Source: Phytohabitans houttuyneae
GTDB taxonomy: Bacteria > Actinomycetota > Actinomycetes > Mycobacteriales > Micromonosporaceae
Assembly: GCF_011764425.1 (NCBI RefSeq)
Contig: NZ_BLPF01000002.1
Coordinates: 2,577,587 to 2,641,586 of the forward strand
Reading direction: 5' to 3'
Length of the DNA: 64,000 nucleotides
Below, in pieces: positions 8,686 to 17,872 of this stretch (the stretch's first letter is position 1; each line of letters begins with the position of its first letter). Both the position numbers and the translations under genes were made by a program. The notes below the pieces were generated by a model. That model was given only the letters and a program-made list of their open reading frames with translations. It did no database searches and was not told the DNA's origin.

Positions 8686-8699
8686 TGTTAACGCTCACG
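8686..8699. promoter_or_regulatory. Possible LacI-family operator
   Basis: TGTTAACGCTCACG matches 11 of 14 positions of the palindrome TGTGAGCGCTCACA, a common LacI-family operator form. It overlaps the perfect palindrome CTCACGTGAG (8694-8703). It lies in an unusually A/T-rich stretch about 55 bases before the small gene at 8754 and 400 bases before the glucoamylase, so it could control carbohydrate-responsive transcription of both. Confidence 0.3.
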
Positions 8700-8753
8700 T
8701 GAGATCTATTCACTATCGGTGAAGGAACTGTCGGCGCGATCCCCGAGGCGGCC

Positions 8754-9023
8754 ATGTCACAGAGCATGTTGTTCGTCGAAAGGCTCGGTGTGCGGGTCCA
8801 GAGGGACGGCCCTCTGGCGGCCATCGACGGCCTGCTGACCTGGCAGGAGTTCCAGTCGACGATCGCCGCCATCGTGGGCGGCCCGGTGGCGCTCGCCGAG
8901 CGGAGAATCGCCGTGGAACGCGACGGCCGGCGCGGCGTCGTCACCTTCGGGCACCTGACCGACGGCTCAGCCGCGCGGTTACGCGAGGCCCTTTCCGCGC
9001 CGGTAAATGGTCAGGATTGTTAA
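8754..9023 (+). CDS. Small hypothetical protein
   Basis: An 89-residue open frame with ATG start preceded by CGAGG at a workable distance. No signal peptide, membrane segment or known motif was seen. The sequence is mildly hydrophobic in the middle (STIAAIVGGPVALAE) and ends with a cysteine. It lies 72 bases upstream of the glucoamylase on the same strand and shares the same candidate promoter region. It could be a real small cytoplasmic protein; the function is unknown. Confidence 0.45.
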   Translation: MSQSMLFVERLGVRVQRDGPLAAIDGLLTWQEFQSTIAAIVGGPVALAERRIAVERDGRRGVVTFGHLTDGSAARLREALSAPVNGQDC

Positions 9024-9095
9024 CCGGACACTCCGTTTGGGACCGGACGCGCGGGGAAAGAACGCCCGTGTAGATGTCTCGATCTGGGGGCGGCC

Positions 9096-11239
9096 ATGCG
9101 CACGTTCACCATGCTCCTCGCCATCGGCGCGAGCCTGCTCGTCGTGCCGGCCCCGGCCGGTGCATCCGCCGCCGCGCAAGGCCCGCCCGCCGCCGCCCCG
9201 GCGCGCCGGGCACCGTCGAGGACTTCCTGCCGGCCGACAAGTCCGGCTACGGCACCGCCACCTCGACCCGCAGCCGGGTGTGGCTGACCGTGCAGAAGGA
9301 GGGCGGGCTCGGCGAGATCTTCTACCCCGACCTGGGCACACCGAGCGCCCGCCTGCTCCGCTTCGCCGTATCCGACGGCCGCACGGCCACCGACGCCAAC
9401 CGGGCCGCCCGCGTGCGCACCGAGCTCGTCGACGAGCGCAGCCTCGGGTACCGGCAGGTGTTCACCGAGCGGGCCGGGCGGTGGCGGCTCACCGCGACGT
9501 ACCTGACCGACCCCTCGCGGGACACGGTGCTGGCCGACGTGCGCTTCGTCGCGTTCGACCGGCGGCACTACGACGTCCACGCGATCTACGACCCCGCGCT
9601 CGCCAACACCCGCGGCGACGACACCGGGCGCACCGAACGCGACGCGCTCGTCGCCACCGACGGCCGCGTGGCCAGCGCGTTCGCCGGCTGGCCGCCGTTC
9701 GCCGCCACGTCCAGCGGGTACCGAGGCGCCAGCGACGGCTGGACCGACCTGGCCGCCGACGGCCGCCTGGACCACCGCTACCGCGCCGCGGCCGCGCCGG
9801 GCAACCTCGTGCAGACCGCGTCGCTGCGCTTCACCGGGCGTGGGCAGGCCACTCTCGCCCTCGGTTTCGGGGCGGACGCCGCCGCCGCGCTCGGCGCCGC
9901 CCGCGGGTCCCTCACGGCCGGGTTCCCCGCCGTCTCGCGGGGGTACACCGGCGGCTGGCACCGCTACCTCGCCGGCCTGCCCGCCCCGCCCCGCGTGCTC
10001 GGCGGCGCGGAGCAGCGGCGGCTCTACCGGGTGTCGGTGATGGTGCTGGCCGCGAGCGAGGACAAGACGCACCGCGGCGCCTACATCGCCTCGCCGAGCA
10101 TGCCGTGGGTGTGGGGCGCCGAGGAGCCGTCCGGGCCGTACCACCTCGTGTGGTCCCGCGACCTCTACCAGATCGCCACGGCACTGATCGCGGCCGGCGA
10201 CGTCGCGGGCGCCGGGCGGGCGCTGGACTACCTCTTCACCGTGCAGCAGAAGCCGGACGGCTCGTTCCCGCAGAACTCGCATGTGGACGGTACCCCCGTC
10301 TGGGAGGGGCTCCAGCTGGACGAGGTGGCCTTCCCGATCGTGCTGGCCCACCAGCTGGGCCGCGCCGACGCGGGCACCTGGGACCACGTGCGGCGGGCGG
10401 CCGACTTCCTGCTCGGCGCCGGGCCGGTCACGCCGCAGGAGCGGTGGGAGAACCAGTCCGGCTACTCACCGGCCACCATCGCCAGCGAGATCGCCGCGCT
10501 GGTGTGCGCGGCCGACATCGCACGGGCCAACGGCGACTCCGCGGCCGCCACCCGCTACCTGGCCACCGCCGACGAGTGGCAGGCGAGCGTGAAGTCGTGG
10601 ACCGTCACCACCACCGGCCCGTACTCCTCCGGACCGTACTTCCTGCGCCTCACCAAGGACGGAAACCCGGACGCGGGCACCACGTACACGATCGGCGACA
10701 GTGGACCGTCCAATGTCGACCAGCGGCGCGTGGTGGACCCCAGCTTCCTGGACCTGGTGCGCCTCGGCGTGCTGCCCGCCGACGACCCGGCCGTCGTCAA
10801 CACGCTCCCGGTCATCGACGAGCAGCTCGGCGTCCGTACGGCCCGCGGCCTCTACTGGCACCGCGCCTCGTTCGACGGGTACGGCGAGAAGCGGGACGGC
10901 AGCCGCTGGGAGTTCGGCCTGCCGGACGACTCGCGCATCACGCTCGGCCGGGCGTGGCCGCTGCTCAACGGCGAGCGCGGCGAGTACCAGATCGCGGCCG
11001 GCGACACGGCCGGCGCACGCCGCCAGCTCACCGCGATGGCGCGCGCGGCCGGGCCGGGCCACATGCTGCCCGAGCAGGTCTGGGACCACCAGCCGCCCGG
11101 GACGTTCGAGCCCGGCACGCCCACCTTCTCCGCAACGCCGCTGACCTGGACGCACGCGCAGTACGTGCGGCTGGCCCACAACCTCGCCGCCGGCCGCATC
11201 CTGGAACAGCCCGCCGTGGTCGCCGCCCGGTACCGCTGA
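9096..11239 (+). CDS. Secreted GH15 glucoamylase/glucodextranase-like enzyme (single frameshift)
   Basis: The start at 9096 gives a perfect signal peptide (MRTFTMLLAIGASLLVVPA...GASA), but the mature protein continues in another frame from about 9200. Adding one C to the CCCC run at 9196-9199 joins them smoothly (AAPGAPGTVEDFLP). The N-terminal ~250 residues are the bacterial GH15 beta-sandwich domain. The catalytic (alpha/alpha)6 barrel follows, with GPYHLVWSRDLYQ and the acid glutamate region LQLDEVAFP. The second acidic site is RAWPLLNGERGEYQ. It should release glucose from alpha-glucans outside the cell. As written in the DNA the gene would not make an exported product. Confidence 0.82.
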
Positions 11240-11257
11240 GCGCCGCCCCGGTAAATG

Positions 11258-11350
11258 TCCAACCCAGAACGAGATCTGAGCTGCCGCGATGTCCGCGGTG
11301 GTCCGGACCACGGCGGACATCGCGGCAGCTCAGATCTCGTTTGGGTTGGA
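11258..11350. terminator. 93-bp near-perfect palindrome derived from repeat A (bidirectional terminator candidate)
   Basis: The left half (TCCAACCC, AACGAGATCTGAGCTGCCGC, GATGTCCGCGG) is repeated in reverse complement on the right with only a couple of mismatches, centred on GTGGTCCGGACCAC. It would form a hairpin of about 45 base pairs. It sits exactly between two convergent genes, 18 bases after the glucoamylase stop and 13 bases before the sigma-factor stop, so it probably ends transcription from both sides. Its sequence is repeat A fused to its own inverted copy. Confidence 0.75.
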
Positions 11351-11363
11351 CCTTCAAAGATGT

Positions 11364-12563
11364 CTACAGCGAGTCGCGGCGGGCCTGGAGGAAGGCGCGC
11401 TCGGCCGCGTTGGCGGTGTGCGCGATCGCGGCGTCGTAGGCGGACGCGGCCTCGCGCGGGCGGTCGAGGCGGCGCAGCAGGTCCGCGCGGGCGGCGTGGT
11501 AGACGTGGTAGCGGTCGAGGTCGAGAGTGTCCACGATGGCCAGTGCGGCGGCCGGACCGTCCACTTCGGCCAGTGCTATCGCGCGGTGCAGGGCCACGAC
11601 GGGGGTGGGGGTGGCGGCCAGCAGCTGGTCGTACAGGCGCAGCACCTGGACCCAGTCGGTGGCCGAGGCCGCCGGCGCGTCGCTGTGCACGGCGTTGATG
11701 GCGGCCTGCAGCTGGTACGGTCCCGGCCGGCCGCGGCGCAGGCAGGCGCGGACGATGCCCTGCCCCTCCGCGATCAGCGCGCGGTCCCAGCGGGCGCGGT
11801 CCTGCTCGGCCAGCGGCACGAGGTCGCCGGCCGGGGTGGTGCGCGCGGCGCGGCGGGACTCGGTGAGCAGCATCAGCGCGAGCAGCCCCATCGCCTCCGG
11901 CTCGTCCGGCATCAGCCGCACCAGGACACGGGCCAGGCGGATCGCCTCGGCGCACAGGTCGGCGCGGACGAGGCGGTCGCCGGAGCTGGCCGTGTGGCCC
12001 TCGGTGAAGATGAGGTACAGCACGGCCAGCACCGAGCGGAGGCGGTCGGGCAGGTCGGCTTCGCGGGGCACGCGGTAGGGGATGCGAGCGTCCCGGATCT
12101 TGCCTTTGGCGCGGGAGATCCGCTGCGCCATCGTCGGCTCGGGCACCAGGAAGGCGCGGGCGATCTCCCCCGTGGTGAGACCGCCCAGCAGCCGCAGGGT
12201 CAGCGCGACCCGGGCGGCCGGCGCCAGCGCGGGGTGGCAGCAGGTGAAGATCAGCCGCAGCCGCTCGTCACGCACGGGCCCCTCCTCTTCGGGTGCCGGC
12301 TCCGGGTCGTGCAGGAGGGCCGCCTGGGCGTGCCGGTCGGCGCGGGTCGCCTCGCGGCGCAGCCGGTCGATGGCCCGGTTGCGCGCGGTGGTGACGATCC
12401 ACCCCTGCGGGCTGGGCGGCGGCCCCGTCTCCGGCCACCGCCGCACCGCCACCGCGAACGCCTCCTGGACCGCCTCCTCGGCGATGTCGATGTCGCCGAA
12501 GGCGCGGACCAGGACGGCGACCGCGTAGCCGTACTGCTCGCGGAAGACCTCCTCGACCGACAC
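11364..12563 (-). CDS. ECF42-type RNA polymerase sigma factor
   Basis: A 399-residue sigma factor of the long ECF42 kind. It has a region 2 with [16 protein letters not shown], a region 4 with [28 protein letters not shown], and a ~200-residue C-terminal helical TPR-like extension ([20 protein letters not shown]) typical of the group, which is known to affect activity. The GTG start lies 2 bases after the stop of the YCII gene, so both are in one operon. Family knowledge: ECF42 factors have no anti-sigma factor and are paired with YCII/DGPF proteins. A second such cassette is at 22.2-24.2 kb. Confidence 0.92.
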   Translation of the reverse strand: MSVEEVFREQYGYAVAVLVRAFGDIDIAEEAVQEAFAVAVRRWPETGPPPSPQGWIVTTARNRAIDRLRREATRADRHAQAALLHDPEPAPEEEGPVRDERLRLIFTCCHPALAPAARVALTLRLLGGLTTGEIARAFLVPEPTMAQRISRAKGKIRDARIPYRVPREADLPDRLRSVLAVLYLIFTEGHTASSGDRLVRADLCAEAIRLARVLVRLMPDEPEAMGLLALMLLTESRRAARTTPAGDLVPLAEQDRARWDRALIAEGQGIVRACLRRGRPGPYQLQAAINAVHSDAPAASATDWVQVLRLYDQLLAATPTPVVALHRAIALAEVDGPAAALAIVDTLDLDRYHVYHAARADLLRRLDRPREAASAYDAAIAHTANAAERAFLQARRDSL

Positions 12564-12565
12564 GG

Positions 12566-12913
12566 TCAGTGCGGCTGGAAGGGCCGCACCTCGATGTTCA
12601 GCGGCTTGACGATCGTGGCGAGGCGGCGGCCCCAGGCCAGGGCGGCGTCGAGGTCCTCCGCCTGGATGATCGTGAACCCGCCGAGGTGCTCCTTGCCCTC
12701 CAGGTACGGCCCGTCGGTCATCAGCACCTCGTCGTCGGTGGCGCGCAGGACGGTCGCGGTGCTCGGGTCGTGCAGCCCGGCGGCGAACACCCAGGCGCCG
12801 GCGGCCTTGAGGTCGGCGTTCAGCACGTCGAGCTCGCGCATGATCGGCTCCAGGAACTCCGGCGGCGGCGCCTCCCCGTCGGGCTGGTAGATGCTGAGCA
12901 GGTACTGCGGCAT
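12566..12913 (-). CDS. YCII/DGPF-family protein
   Basis: A 115-residue protein with the YCII fold and [14 protein letters not shown], the DGPF signature. The ATG at 12913 (MPQYLLS) has GAGAGGA upstream and matches family length; a start 10 residues earlier is possible. It is co-transcribed with and just upstream of an ECF42 sigma gene, its usual partner. Its biochemical role is not established; a sensing or regulatory role with the sigma factor is commonly proposed. Confidence 0.9.
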   Translation of the reverse strand: MPQYLLSIYQPDGEAPPPEFLEPIMRELDVLNADLKAAGAWVFAAGLHDPSTATVLRATDDEVLMTDGPYLEGKEHLGGFTIIQAEDLDAALAWGRRLATIVKPLNIEVRPFQPH

Positions 12914-12991
12914 TGTCGTGGTCCTCTCTTCGGGTCTCATCATCTACACGAAGGACCCGGGCCCACTTCGACACCGCCGGAAAAGCGCGCC

Positions 12992-13966
12992 CTACCAGAT
13001 CCCGGGGCCGGAGCTGGGGCTGGGCACGTCCGGGTCGGGGCCGGTCAGCGCGACCCACCCCGCCCTCGGCGCCTGCCGCCCGGCGCCGCGCGCGACCCGC
13101 ACCAGCTCGTCCCACACGTCCTCGTCGGCCAGCCGGGAGTAGTCCTCCAGGAGGGCGCCGTCGGGGTCCTCGGCGTCGTACCGCTCCCACTGCCCGGTGC
13201 GGAAGAAGAACAGCGCCCGCACGCCCGGCGTGTCCGGCTCCTGGCCGCTGTCCAGCGCGGCGGCGAGCGCCTCGGCGTCGCCCTCGCCGGCGAGCAGGCA
13301 CAGCCGCTCGCGGCCCGGCCCCGGTCCCAGCTCGCGGAGCCGGCGGCGGCACACCTCGGCGACCGGTGCCGGCAGCGTCCCGCCCGCGAGCCGCGCCAGC
13401 GCCGAGACCAGCGACGCCGGTTCGTAGCCGTCGAGCAGGTCGGGCCGCCCCTTCAGGATCGCCACGGCGGCGAACCCGGTGCGGTGGCGTCCCAGCGGCG
13501 CGGGCCGCAGCGCGTGCGGGTTGTCCAGCGCGAGGTCGAGCACCGCCGAGGGCGCGGGCGGCCCTTCGCGCAGGGCGGACTCCAGGTCGCCGAGCAGCAG
13601 CGGATGGTCGGTCGCGCGCAGGATCGCGGCCAGGGCCTTACGCACGCTGGCGTCGGGCGACTCGAGCGCGGTCCGCAGGACCCGGCCGCCGTCAGGTGGC
13701 GCGGCGACGAGGCGTACCCGCGGCTGGTGCCGGCTGTCCGGCGCGGGCGCGAGCAGAAACCGCAGCGCCGGCTCCGGCGTGCCGGGCAGCGCCGCCCAGA
13801 TGCGCCGGCGTGCGGCCGGGTCGGTGGTCCAGGCCGCGGCCAGGGCCCGCTCGGCCGCCGCCGCGACCCGACCGTCCCGCGCCCCGACCATCAACCGCAC
13901 GACAGACCGGGTACCGCCCCGCCGCAACCGTCGAGAGAGGACCCACCCCGCCAAGCGCTCCCACAT
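12992..13966 (-). CDS. Hypothetical protein with HEAT-like helical repeats
   Basis: A 324-residue protein from the ATG at 13966 ([10 protein letters not shown]). It is rich in alanine, leucine and arginine with repeating helical units ([23 protein letters not shown]) that resemble HEAT/armadillo repeats. The C-terminal ~60 residues, acidic with [17 protein letters not shown], look like a separate module. No signal peptide is seen. A scaffold role is possible but not shown. It is separated from the YCII cassette by 78 bases. Confidence 0.7.
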   Translation of the reverse strand: MWERLAGWVLSRRLRRGGTRSVVRLMVGARDGRVAAAAERALAAAWTTDPAARRRIWAALPGTPEPALRFLLAPAPDSRHQPRVRLVAAPPDGGRVLRTALESPDASVRKALAAILRATDHPLLLGDLESALREGPPAPSAVLDLALDNPHALRPAPLGRHRTGFAAVAILKGRPDLLDGYEPASLVSALARLAGGTLPAPVAEVCRRRLRELGPGPGRERLCLLAGEGDAEALAAALDSGQEPDTPGVRALFFFRTGQWERYDAEDPDGALLEDYSRLADEDVWDELVRVARGAGRQAPRAGWVALTGPDPDVPSPSSGPGIW

Positions 13967-14006
13967 CCCCCAGTCTCCGCACCCCCCGCAACCGGCCCGC
14001 TTCACG

Positions 14007-14072
14007 CGGTTGATCAGGGAGCTGGTGGGCGTGTCGGTCGGCGTGTTGGCCCACGAAGTCCCTGATCAACCG
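14007..14072. terminator. Inverted repeat, likely terminator of the fibronectin-protein gene
   Basis: CGGTTGATCAGGGA at 14007-14020 is repeated exactly as TCCCTGATCAACCG at 14059-14072, giving a 14-bp stem with a 38-base loop. It lies just beyond the stop codon of the minus-strand gene at 14081-15292 and before the start of the next minus-strand gene. Position and structure fit a transcription terminator; the long loop could also indicate a small palindromic repeat element. Confidence 0.5.
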
Positions 14073-14080
14073 GGTCCGGC

Positions 14081-15292
14081 CTAGTTGGGGGCGGGCGTGG
14101 GCGGCGGGGTGAGGGTGATCGACGGGCTGCGGGAGGCGTTCCACGAGGCGTCGTAGGCGATGACCCACACCGTGTTGGGCGTCGAGGCCGGCGAGATGGG
14201 GGCCGTGGTCACGTTGCCCGGGACGATCGCGCGCACGCGGACCTCGTCGATGTTGAAGGCGTGCACGACGTGGTACTCCACGATCCCGGTGTCGTCCGTC
14301 GCCGGCGCCCACGAGATGCCGCCGCTGACCGGCACCGGCGTGCCCGGCGCGGTCGGTGCCGTGGCGTCCCCGGCGACCCGGGGGACCGTCGGCGGGTGCG
14401 GGAAGTTGGTCCGCGAGCCGAAGCCGGACATGTTGCCGGCGGCGTCGAGGGCGCGGACCGAGAAGTGGTACGTCGCGCCGGTGTTGCCGCCGATCGGCAC
14501 CGTGACCGGTGCGTTGCTGGTGACCTGGCGCAGGAAGTAGTCCTCGTAGAACTGGCCGCCGAAGTAGATCAGGTAGCCGGTCACGCCGACGTTGTCCGTC
14601 GAGGCGGGCCAGGTGATCGTCGCGGTCGTCGGGGTGACCTCGAGCAGCTCGGGCCGGCCGGGCGCCGACGGCGGCGTGGTGTCGCGCGGCGGCGGGAGGG
14701 TGTCCACCGACACGTCGTCGAACGAGGCGGCCGCCCGCTCGGTGACCAGCGCGATCGCGCCGGCCGCGAAGGTGGCGTCGGTGGCGGTGAGCGTCGCGCT
14801 GCCGGCCGCGCCGGTGACGGTGCCGCTCAGCTGGTCGCCGTCGGCGCGCAGCGTCATGTCGTACCACCGGCCGGTCCGCACCGCGAGCCTCCCGGAGGCC
14901 AGCACGGTGCGCTGCCCGCCGGACACGCGCGCCAGCTCCACGCGGTCGCCCGGGCGGAGCGTGAGCGTGTACCCCGCGCGGGCGACGATGCCCGCCGCGG
15001 CCGACGGCCCGGACAGCGAGGTGGGCTTGACCCGCGCCGACAGCGTGTAGCCGGCCCACCCGGCGTCGCCCGCGGTGGCCCGGGCCGACGGGGCCCCGCT
15101 GCGCGACTGGCGCAGCACGCGCGAGCCGTCGGTGGAGACGCCCCACTGGCCGCCGGCGAGCTGCCACCCGGCGGTGGAGCCGCTTTCGAAGTCGTGCGCG
15201 AATACCACGGCGGCGGAGGCGTGCCCCGACGCGACGACGGCGGTGCCGGTGAGCAGCAGCACGGCCGCCAGACCTGTCCACATGCGACGCAT
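14081..15292 (-). CDS. Secreted protein with lectin-like beta-sandwich and two fibronectin type III domains
   Basis: A 403-residue exported protein. The ATG at 15292 (MRRMWTGL) starts a clear signal peptide ending in ASA. The next ~180 residues (VFAHDFESGSTAGWQL... SFDDVSVD) resemble a LamG/concanavalin-type jelly-roll. Two fibronectin III repeats follow (TPPSAPGRPELLEVTPTTATITW and TAPTAPGTPVPVSGGISWAP). No catalytic domain is visible, so it may bind polysaccharide or the cell wall. It is monocistronic, with a strong inverted repeat after the stop. Confidence 0.75.
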   Translation of the reverse strand: MRRMWTGLAAVLLLTGTAVVASGHASAAVVFAHDFESGSTAGWQLAGGQWGVSTDGSRVLRQSRSGAPSARATAGDAGWAGYTLSARVKPTSLSGPSAAAGIVARAGYTLTLRPGDRVELARVSGGQRTVLASGRLAVRTGRWYDMTLRADGDQLSGTVTGAAGSATLTATDATFAAGAIALVTERAAASFDDVSVDTLPPPRDTTPPSAPGRPELLEVTPTTATITWPASTDNVGVTGYLIYFGGQFYEDYFLRQVTSNAPVTVPIGGNTGATYHFSVRALDAAGNMSGFGSRTNFPHPPTVPRVAGDATAPTAPGTPVPVSGGISWAPATDDTGIVEYHVVHAFNIDEVRVRAIVPGNVTTAPISPASTPNTVWVIAYDASWNASRSPSITLTPPPTPAPN

Positions 15293-15329
15293 CCCGCCAC
15301 GATAGGCAGCGCATCGACAAAGGACAATG

Positions 15330-15863
15330 TCAGTCGGGTAGTCGGGCGGCGGGGAGATTCGCCAGTATCCGCGTAACCGTGTCATCCGGGGTCTGGTCGG
15401 ACGTGTCCAGCCATAGGCCGAGACGCGGCGTCCGTTCCCGCAGCTCGCGGTCGAGCGCCTCGACCGTCCAGCCGCCGCCGTAGCCCGTCTTGGGCCGCCC
15501 TTCCTCGCGGGTGGCCAGCACGTCCGGGCGAGGCGCGAGCACCACCAGGTGGCGCGGCCGGGTGGCGAACAGGTCGACGAAGCGGGCCAGCTCCGGTCCG
15601 ATGACGATGTCCTGGACGACGGCGGTGAAGCCGGCCCGCGCGTACCGGTCGGCGACCGTGGCGGCCAGCTCGTACCGCAGCCACAGCTGGGCCACGGCCT
15701 CCGCCGGGAGGTCCGGCGCCATCTCCCGCCGCCCGGAGACCACCATCCGCCGGAACGCGTCGCCGCGCACGTGCGCGGCCCGGGGAAGCCGCTCGGCGAT
15801 GCCCTGCGCCACCGTCGACTTGCCCGCCGCCATCGCCCCGGTCACGATGATCACACCCGTCAC
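15330..15863 (-). CDS. P-loop kinase-like ATP-binding protein
   Basis: A 177-residue cytoplasmic protein from a GTG start at 15863. The Walker A motif GAMAAGKST is at residues 9-17. It has a lid-like arginine-rich region and LDTSDQTPDDTVTRILANL near the end, common in the AAA_33/gluconate-kinase-like group that includes phosphotransferases inactivating antibiotics. The substrate is unknown. It lies between the fibronectin protein and a hydrolase, both on the same strand. Confidence 0.75.
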   Translation of the reverse strand: MTGVIIVTGAMAAGKSTVAQGIAERLPRAAHVRGDAFRRMVVSGRREMAPDLPAEAVAQLWLRYELAATVADRYARAGFTAVVQDIVIGPELARFVDLFATRPRHLVVLAPRPDVLATREEGRPKTGYGGGWTVEALDRELRERTPRLGLWLDTSDQTPDDTVTRILANLPAARLPD

Positions 15864-15907
15864 GGGACCGACCCTATCGGCGCGGCGACCGGCGGCGGGT
15901 CCGGCCG

Positions 15908-16732
15908 CTACGCCGGCGGGCCGAGGAGGGACGACAGGCGGGCGGCGAACGCGTCCGGCGCGTCGACGAAACCGGTGTGGTCGCCGGGGAACAGCACCGG
16001 CTCGACGGCCAGCGCCTCGGCCAGGGCCCGGGAGGCGCGGTCGCAGAGCTGGCCGGCCGACTCCTCGCCGATGCCCACCGTGATGCGCGCGCCGCCGCCG
16101 CGCAGCGCCGCGAGGTCCGGCCGCCAGAACGTGCTGGCGCGTACCTCGTGCGCGAAGAACCGGCGCTCGTCGGCCGCGCGCCGCGGGTCGCGCTCGCCGC
16201 CGAACATCGCCTCCAGCACGTCCTCGGGCAGGTCGATGCCGGCCTGCGCCATGAACGCGCGCCAGGCGCCGAGCGGGTCGCCGGCCAGGTAGGTGGCGAT
16301 CATGTCGTCGGTACCGGCGGCCAGCGCGTCCCGGTCGGGCAGCAGCTCGGCAAGCGGCGGCTCGTGCGCGACCACCGTGTGCACCGCCTCCGGGTGTGCC
16401 TGGGCCAGCGCGAGCACCGTGCACGCCCCGCCGCTGGTGCCGAACACCGCGGCCGGCCCGCCGCCGGCGTGGCGGAGCAGCGCGGCCAGGTCGCCGGCCC
16501 GCAGCGGTGGCGTCGAGTCCAGCTCGGGGTCGGCGAGCGGGCTGCGGCCGATGCCCCGCGGATCGGCCGTGAGCACCATGTGGTCGGCGGCGAGCGCGTC
16601 GGCGAGCGGCGCGAACGCGTCGGCGTCCATCGGCGAGCCGACGAGCGCCACGAGCGGGCCGTCGCCGCGGATCTCGAAGTACAGCGTGCCGTCCGAAACC
16701 TGGAGGGTGTGTGTCGCGGTCGTCGTGGTCAT
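15908..16732 (-). CDS. Alpha/beta-fold hydrolase
   Basis: A 274-residue protein with the alpha/beta hydrolase core: DPRGIGRS after strand 4, the nucleophile elbow GTSGGA with the catalytic serine near residue 100, and FPGDHTGF carrying the catalytic histidine near the end. The ATG at 16732 (MTTTTATHTL) is preceded by GGAG. It probably hydrolyses a small ester, lactone or similar substrate; the natural substrate is unknown. It has no tight operon partner. Confidence 0.85.
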   Translation of the reverse strand: MTTTTATHTLQVSDGTLYFEIRGDGPLVALVGSPMDADAFAPLADALAADHMVLTADPRGIGRSPLADPELDSTPPLRAGDLAALLRHAGGGPAAVFGTSGGACTVLALAQAHPEAVHTVVAHEPPLAELLPDRDALAAGTDDMIATYLAGDPLGAWRAFMAQAGIDLPEDVLEAMFGGERDPRRAADERRFFAHEVRASTFWRPDLAALRGGGARITVGIGEESAGQLCDRASRALAEALAVEPVLFPGDHTGFVDAPDAFAARLSSLLGPPA

Positions 16733-16874
16733 CGGGTTCTCCTCACTTTGCGATGACCTGATCGTGGCCCGCGCGGGCGCCGGAGATCCAACACCGAGCA
16801 CGCCAAGATCTACACGCCAGGTGCGTGAGTCGCGGCGCGGTTGAACACCCGGCGGGGCGGGTACCGCGGCCGGG

Positions 16875-17261
16875 ATGGCACGGTTTCCGTTCGCGTTCCG
16901 CGCGCCGGCCCGCTGGGCGCTCGCCCTGGTCGGCGTGACGCCGGCGCGCGCCTGGGTGGCGGTCTCGCCGGAGGAGTTCGAGGTCCGCTTCGGCCCGTGG
17001 CACCTGCGGACCAGCCGGGCGAACGTGCGGGCCGCCCGCCGGACCGGCCCGTACCGGTGGTGGCGCGCCCTCGGTCCACGGCTGTCGATGGCCGACCGGG
17101 GTGCCACGTTCGGCACCACGACCGGTCCGGGCGTCTGCGTGTGCTTCGCCACCCCGGTGCCCGCGCTCGCGCCCGGCGGATGGCTGCGCCACCCCGCGCT
17201 CACGGTGACGGTGACCGACCCGGACGCGCTGGTCGCGGCGCTCGACCGGCCGGTCGGCTGA
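16875..17261 (+). CDS. Conserved hypothetical actinobacterial protein
   Basis: A 128-residue basic protein without signal peptide. The sequence alternates short beta-like segments (AWVAVSPEEFEVRFGPWHLRT, GVCVCFATPVP, HPALTVTVTDPDALVAAL), which suggests a small beta-rich, PH-like fold. I recall similar proteins of unknown function being widespread in actinobacteria. It is transcribed alone, divergent from the hydrolase gene, and followed by the large repeat region. Confidence 0.65.
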   Translation: MARFPFAFRAPARWALALVGVTPARAWVAVSPEEFEVRFGPWHLRTSRANVRAARRTGPYRWWRALGPRLSMADRGATFGTTTGPGVCVCFATPVPALAPGGWLRHPALTVTVTDPDALVAALDRPVG

Positions 17262-17348
17262 CGCCGACCCGGAAACGTTGGTGGCCCCGCTCTAGACACC
17301 TTCGTGGTCAGGGTGAGTGCGAACGTCAGATTCACATTTGAGATAGTT

Positions 17349-17420
17349 CCGGGCTACCGCGATGTCCGCGGTGGTCTGGACCGTTGCTCCCGCGGCCTCA
17401 CCCTCCGCGTTCGGTCGCGG
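17349..17420 (+). repeat. Intergenic repeat module A, copy A4
   Basis: Plus-oriented copy: GGGCTACCGCGATGTCCGCG, TGGTCTGGACCGTTGCTCCC, CTCACCCTCCGCGTTCGG. With the inverted copy A5 at 17697 it makes a long inverted repeat around about 280 bases. Confidence 0.8.
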
Positions 17421-17644
17421 TCACCCCGAAGAGCCAGCTCCGGCAGACCGGTCCCATGGGGTTGCCGGGAGTGGCTCTGAAGCTGGGCGCACGAATGCGC
17501 CCACGAACCCGCGGCGCGCCGATGGACCAGCGCCGTTAGCTACGCGCTGCCGCGGGCTGGGGTCCAGGGGGCTTGGTCGCTGCGGCTTGGCCGTGTCGCC
17601 GGGGCTGTGCGGGCCTGGCCCTGCGGGGTGGGTTGGTGCGCTGT

Positions 17645-17770
17645 TACAGCACCAACTCCCGTGGGTCTGCGGGAGCATGCTTGTGGGGGTGAGCTGGGCG
17701 ACTGCGGAGGGTGAGGCCGCGGGAGCAACGGTCCGGACCACCACGGACGTCGCGGTAGCCCACATCTCTT
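17645..17770 (-). repeat. Composite repeat: partial module B followed by module A (copy A5)
   Basis: A degenerate module B (CACCAACTCCCGTGGGTCTG, CGGGAGCATG) leads through GGCTGGGCGACTGCGGAG into a complete inverted module A (GAGGGTGAGGCCGCGGGAGC to CGCGGTAGCCC). The same B-to-A order and joining sequence recur at 63608-63725 and 63414-63500, which shows that A and B form one modular element. Confidence 0.75.
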
Positions 17771-17872
17771 GGGATGACCGTCGAGATCTCGACGGTCATG
17801 CGCCGCCCGCACCGGGCCGCGTCGGGCGGTGCTGCACTGTGGACGGATGCGCACCCCAACCCTGAAAGGTCT

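Larger units (their letters stand above)
17262..17872. other. 611-bp intergenic region made of inverted repeat A copies
   Basis: No gene is supported. The region starts with a AGACACCTTCGTGGTCAGGG segment that matches 62980-62998, then has repeat A (A4, plus) at 17349-17420, about 280 bases of unique G/C-rich sequence, a partial module B (17645-17690) and repeat A (A5, minus) at 17697-17770. Bases 17775-17800 contain a perfect small palindrome (GACCGTCGAGATCTCGACGGTC). It lies between the 3' ends of two convergent genes. Confidence 0.7.
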
